Shown: positions 5,723 through 7,664 of the stretch, one piece after another
How positions within the stretch are numbered: position 1 is the stretch's first letter
Layout of the letters: each line of letters opens with the position of its first letter
Origin: Phycisphaerales bacterium
Lineage (GTDB): Bacteria; Planctomycetota; Phycisphaerae; Sedimentisphaerales; Anaerobacaceae
Direction of reading: 5' to 3'
Assembly (NCBI GenBank): GCA_011057845.1
Contig: DSDB01000430.1
Span: forward strand, 1 to 7,664
DNA: 7,664 bases
The notes under the pieces: generated by a model
Told to the model about the DNA's origin: nothing
What the model saw: only the letters and a program-made list of their open reading frames with translations
Database searches by the model: none
Program-made: the position numbers and the translations under genes

Positions 5723-6985
5723 ATGGGAATGACGATTACGGAAAAGATACTGGCTCGCTCGGCCGCAGTAGGTTCGGTTGTGCCGGGGCAGCTTGTGGAT
5801 GCGAAGGTGGACGTGGTGCTCTGCCACGACGTGACCACGCCGCCGGCGATTTCGATGCTGGTCGAGCGCGGGATCGACAAGGTGTTCGATCCGGAGAAAA
5901 TCGTGGTGACGCCCGACCATTTTCAGCCGGGCAAGGACATCAAGAGCGCGGAACTGCACAAGCGGCTGCACGAGTGGGCGATACGGCACAAGATCAGGCA
6001 TTATTACCCGATCGGAAGAGCCGGGGTCTGTCATGCGATCCTGCCGGAGCAGGGGCACGTGCGGCCGGGCGAGGTGATCGTCGGGGCCGATTCGCACACG
6101 TGTACGCACGGGGCGCTGGCGGCGTTCAGCACGGGCATCGGCTCAACGGACCTGGCGGCGGCCATTGCCACGGGCGAGTTGTGGTTTCGCGTGCCCGAAT
6201 CGATGAGATTCGTGCTCAATGGCTCGCTGGGGCACGGGGTCTACAGTAAGGACGTTGTCCTGGCGGTGATCGCGCGGATCGGCACGGATGGGGCGCTGTA
6301 CCGCGCGATGGAGTTCGTCGGGCCGGCCCTGACGGATATGTCGATGGAGGCGCGGATGACCATCACGAATATGGCGATTGAGGCCGGGGCCAAGAGCGGC
6401 ATCATCGGATTCGACGATGTGACGCGGCGATACCTTAACGAGCATCTTCAGGATAAGACCGAATACACGGTGTTTGAGTCGGACGATGATGCCGCGTATG
6501 CAGCAGCCGAGACGTTCGACTGTTCCAGGCTGGAGCCAATGGTGGCATTACCCCACCTGCCCAGCGGCGGCGTGCCCATCGGTCAGTGCGCGGGGCTGGC
6601 GATGGACCAGGCGTATATCGGCAGTTGCACCAACGGCCGCATCGAGGACCTGCGGATCGCCGCTTCGATACTCAGGGGCCGGCAGGTGGCGATTCGCACG
6701 ATTGTCGTGCCGGCGACGCCGGTGATCTGGAAGCAGGCCAAGGATGAAGGCCTGTTCGATGTATTCTACGACGCCGACTGCGTGATCTCGGCCCCGACGT
6801 GCGGGGCGTGCCTGGGCGGCTTCATGGGCGTGCTGGCGGCGGGTGAAAAGTGCGTCAGTACGACCAACCGCAACTTCGTCGGCCGAATGGGGCATCCGAA
6901 AAGCGAAGTCTATCTGGCAAGCCCGGCCACCGCGGCGGCAAGCGCGGTGGAAGGCAAACTGACGGACCCGAGGAAGTACATATAG
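5723..6985 (+). CDS. leuC: 3-isopropylmalate dehydratase, large subunit
   Basis: LeuC with LeuD forms the aconitase-like isomerase that converts 2-isopropylmalate to 3-isopropylmalate through dehydration and rehydration on a [4Fe-4S] cluster. The three cluster cysteines are visible: C302 in IGSCTNGR, and C360 and C363 in PTCGACLGG. H35-D36 in VLCHD and the block GADSHTCTHGALAAFSTGIG (121-140) are substrate and cluster-site motifs of the family. NRNFVGRMGHPKSEVYLASP near the C-terminus is also conserved. The length of 420 residues fits the shorter LeuC type common in archaea, thermophiles and many anaerobes, rather than the roughly 466-residue E. coli form. Homoaconitase-type enzymes share this plan, but the leu neighbours decide the function. 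It starts 18 bases after the methyltransferase gene with only a weak ribosome site, suggesting translational coupling. The stop is a double TAGTAG. Confidence 0.95.
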   Translation: MGMTITEKILARSAAVGSVVPGQLVDAKVDVVLCHDVTTPPAISMLVERGIDKVFDPEKIVVTPDHFQPGKDIKSAELHKRLHEWAIRHKIRHYYPIGRAGVCHAILPEQGHVRPGEVIVGADSHTCTHGALAAFSTGIGSTDLAAAIATGELWFRVPESMRFVLNGSLGHGVYSKDVVLAVIARIGTDGALYRAMEFVGPALTDMSMEARMTITNMAIEAGAKSGIIGFDDVTRRYLNEHLQDKTEYTVFESDDDAAYAAAETFDCSRLEPMVALPHLPSGGVPIGQCAGLAMDQAYIGSCTNGRIEDLRIAASILRGRQVAIRTIVVPATPVIWKQAKDEGLFDVFYDADCVISAPTCGACLGGFMGVLAAGEKCVSTTNRNFVGRMGHPKSEVYLASPATAAASAVEGKLTDPRKYI

Positions 6986-6996
6986 TAGCAAGCATC

Positions 6997-7055
6997 AAAT
7001 CCCAAATCCGAAATCCCAAACAAACTACAAATACCAATGACACAAATGTTCAAAA
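6997..7055 (+). repeat. Left inverted-repeat arm
   Basis: The arm opens with three tandem heptamers, AAATCCC, AAATCCG and AAATCCC (6997-7017), then AAACAA and further CAAA/CCAAT units, ending in AATGTTCAAAA (7045-7055). Over 45 positions it matches the reverse complement of the right arm at about 35, with one gap. The exact shared blocks are 13 bases (7011-7023) and 11 bases (7045-7055). Confidence 0.75.
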
Positions 7056-7099
7056 CGGCTGTCGCCGGTGTCGGGCGCCAGTTTGAAGGACGGGTTGGA

Positions 7100-7459
7100 A
7101 TGGGCAACGGAGCAAACAATAAGACTTACGACCTCGAGGAGCGGACTGAGATGTTTGCGAGAGCCGTGAGGGTTTTTGTCAAGCGACTGCCTGCTCGTCC
7201 AGCAGATCAGGAGGACGGACGTCAGTTGATACGGTCCTCGGGGTCCGTCGGCGCCAACTACCTTGAAGCCAACGAGGCACTCAGCAAAAAGGACTTCGTT
7301 TTCCGGATTAGGATTTGTGTCAAGGAGGCCAAGGAGAGCCGCTATTGGCTGCGATTGATTGATGTGTCGGATGAGATGGAGACAATGCGACAGCGGCTTG
7401 AGGCGGAGGCTCAGGAGTTGCTGAACATCTTCGGGGCGATTCTACGAAAGAGCGAGTAG
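7100..7459 (+). CDS. Four-helix-bundle protein, 23S rRNA intervening-sequence (S23/IVP) family
   Basis: The protein is an all-helical chain of 119 residues with the family signature: TYDLEERTEMFARAVRVFVK at its start, then GRQLIRSSGSVGANYLEANE, ALSKKDF, and RICVKEAKESRYWLRL. Members were first found inside intervening sequences of Leptospira 23S rRNA and are fold relatives of Avd, the accessory protein of diversity-generating retroelements; they bind nucleic acid, but no enzyme activity is established. An in-frame ATG at 7037 would add 21 residues, but these lie partly in the left repeat arm and do not look like the family. The ATG at 7100, preceded by AAGGA, leaves the TYDLEERT motif near the N-terminus as usual. 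The gene lies between leuC and leuD in the same direction and is probably co-transcribed. It has no visible role in leucine synthesis. Confidence 0.88.
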   Translation: MGNGANNKTYDLEERTEMFARAVRVFVKRLPARPADQEDGRQLIRSSGSVGANYLEANEALSKKDFVFRIRICVKEAKESRYWLRLIDVSDEMETMRQRLEAEAQELLNIFGAILRKSE

Positions 7460-7461
7460 TA

Positions 7462-7526
7462 TTTTGAACATTGGGAAATTGGAGTTTGAGTATTGTTTGG
7501 GATTTGGATATTGGGTTTTGAGATTT
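7462..7526 (-). repeat. Right inverted-repeat arm
   Basis: Read on the minus strand the arm runs AAATCTC, AAAACCC, AATATCC, AAATCCC (degenerate heptamers, from 7526 down to 7499), then continues parallel to the left arm to AATGTTCAAAA (7472-7462). TTGTTTGGGATTT at 7493-7505 is the exact complement of 7011-7023. The inner end lies three bases after the stop of the four-helix-bundle gene. Confidence 0.75.
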
Positions 7527-7545
7527 CAGCAACGAGGATGTAGCG

Positions 7546-7664
7546 ATGGCAAAAGCACATGTATACAAACGAGACCATATCAATACGGATGAGATCATTC
7601 CGGCGAGGTATTTGAATACGGATAACGAAGCCGAACTGGCCACGCATTGCATGGAGGACCTGGA
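7546..7664 (+). CDS. leuD: 3-isopropylmalate dehydratase, small subunit (5' part)
   Basis: The first 39 codons of LeuD lie in the window before the right edge cuts it. The protein begins MAKAHVYKRDHINTDEIIPA and continues with RYLNT. The block DxINTDEIIPARYL is the conserved start of the small (swivel) subunit of isopropylmalate isomerase, which closes over the active site of LeuC. The following NEAELATHCMEDL fits the short LeuD type of roughly 165 residues that pairs with a 420-residue LeuC, so the two subunits are matched in type. GAGGAT about seven bases before the ATG serves as ribosome site. leuC and leuD are usually adjacent or overlapping, so the 560-base gap here, filled by the inverted-repeat cassette, is unusual. 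Confidence 0.93.
   Translation, partial: MAKAHVYKRDHINTDEIIPARYLNTDNEAELATHCMEDL

Larger units (their letters stand above)
6997..7526 (+). mobile_element. Four-helix-bundle (23S-IVP) cassette bounded by inverted repeats
   Basis: An AT-rich cassette fills the leuC-leuD gap. Both ends are about 60-base imperfect inverted repeats (separate entries) and the only gene inside is a 23S rRNA intervening-sequence type protein. It starts 11 bases after leuC stops and ends 19 bases before leuD starts, so it has entered without breaking either gene. No transposase is present and I see no clear target duplication. It would have to be mobilised in trans, like the intervening sequences found inside 23S rRNA genes. 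Calling it mobile is inference from structure. Confidence 0.5.

Noticed and set aside
5459..6109. A 216-codon minus-strand frame over the end of the methyltransferase gene and the start of leuC
   Set aside because: It spans two well-supported plus-strand genes and has low-complexity, HR-rich composition without motifs: a shadow frame.
7037..7099. Longer start for the four-helix-bundle protein
   Set aside because: The extra 21 residues come partly from the repeat arm, have no ribosome site and do not fit the family's usual N-terminus.

Overview
The window carries most of a leucine biosynthesis (leu) operon from a GC-rich bacterium, on the plus strand, with a short divergent cluster at its left end. 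A planctomycete of the Phycisphaerae/Sedimentisphaerales type is my best guess. The reasons are the secreted glycoside-hydrolase-like N-terminus, the HicB/HicA style, the short two-subunit type of isopropylmalate isomerase and the stand-alone 23S-IVP (four-helix-bundle) gene with AAATCCC-type flanks. This is inference from style, not from any database match.

Layout. On the minus strand, positions 1-155 hold the first 51 codons of an exported protein that resembles the start of a GH10 xylanase. Positions 168-245 hold a C-terminal scrap of a hicA toxin gene, and 226-474 an intact hicB-like antitoxin gene. A divergent regulatory region (about 475-839) follows. It has a promoter for hicB, two A-tracts, and a good sigma70-type promoter whose -10 box lies inside a perfect inverted repeat. 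Almost at the predicted transcript start is a 24-codon leader peptide in which six of eight consecutive codons are leucine, the hallmark of leu attenuation. The ORF track does not show it.

The operon reads leuA (840-2405), a 1085-residue single-chain restriction-modification-like methyltransferase (2447-5704), leuC (5723-6985), a four-helix-bundle gene (7100-7459) inside a pair of long imperfect inverted repeats, and leuD (from 7546, cut by the window edge). LeuA makes 2-isopropylmalate and LeuC plus LeuD isomerise it to 3-isopropylmalate; leuB is not in the window. The two non-leucine genes are passengers between enzymes of one pathway. All gaps are short, and I saw no intrinsic terminator inside the operon, so they are probably co-transcribed with it under the leucine-sensing leader.

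The most unusual points are the near-leaderless leucine-rich leader peptide, a defence-type gene wired into leucine control and showing a sharp internal change of base composition, and the inverted-repeat four-helix-bundle element filling the leuC-leuD gap exactly.
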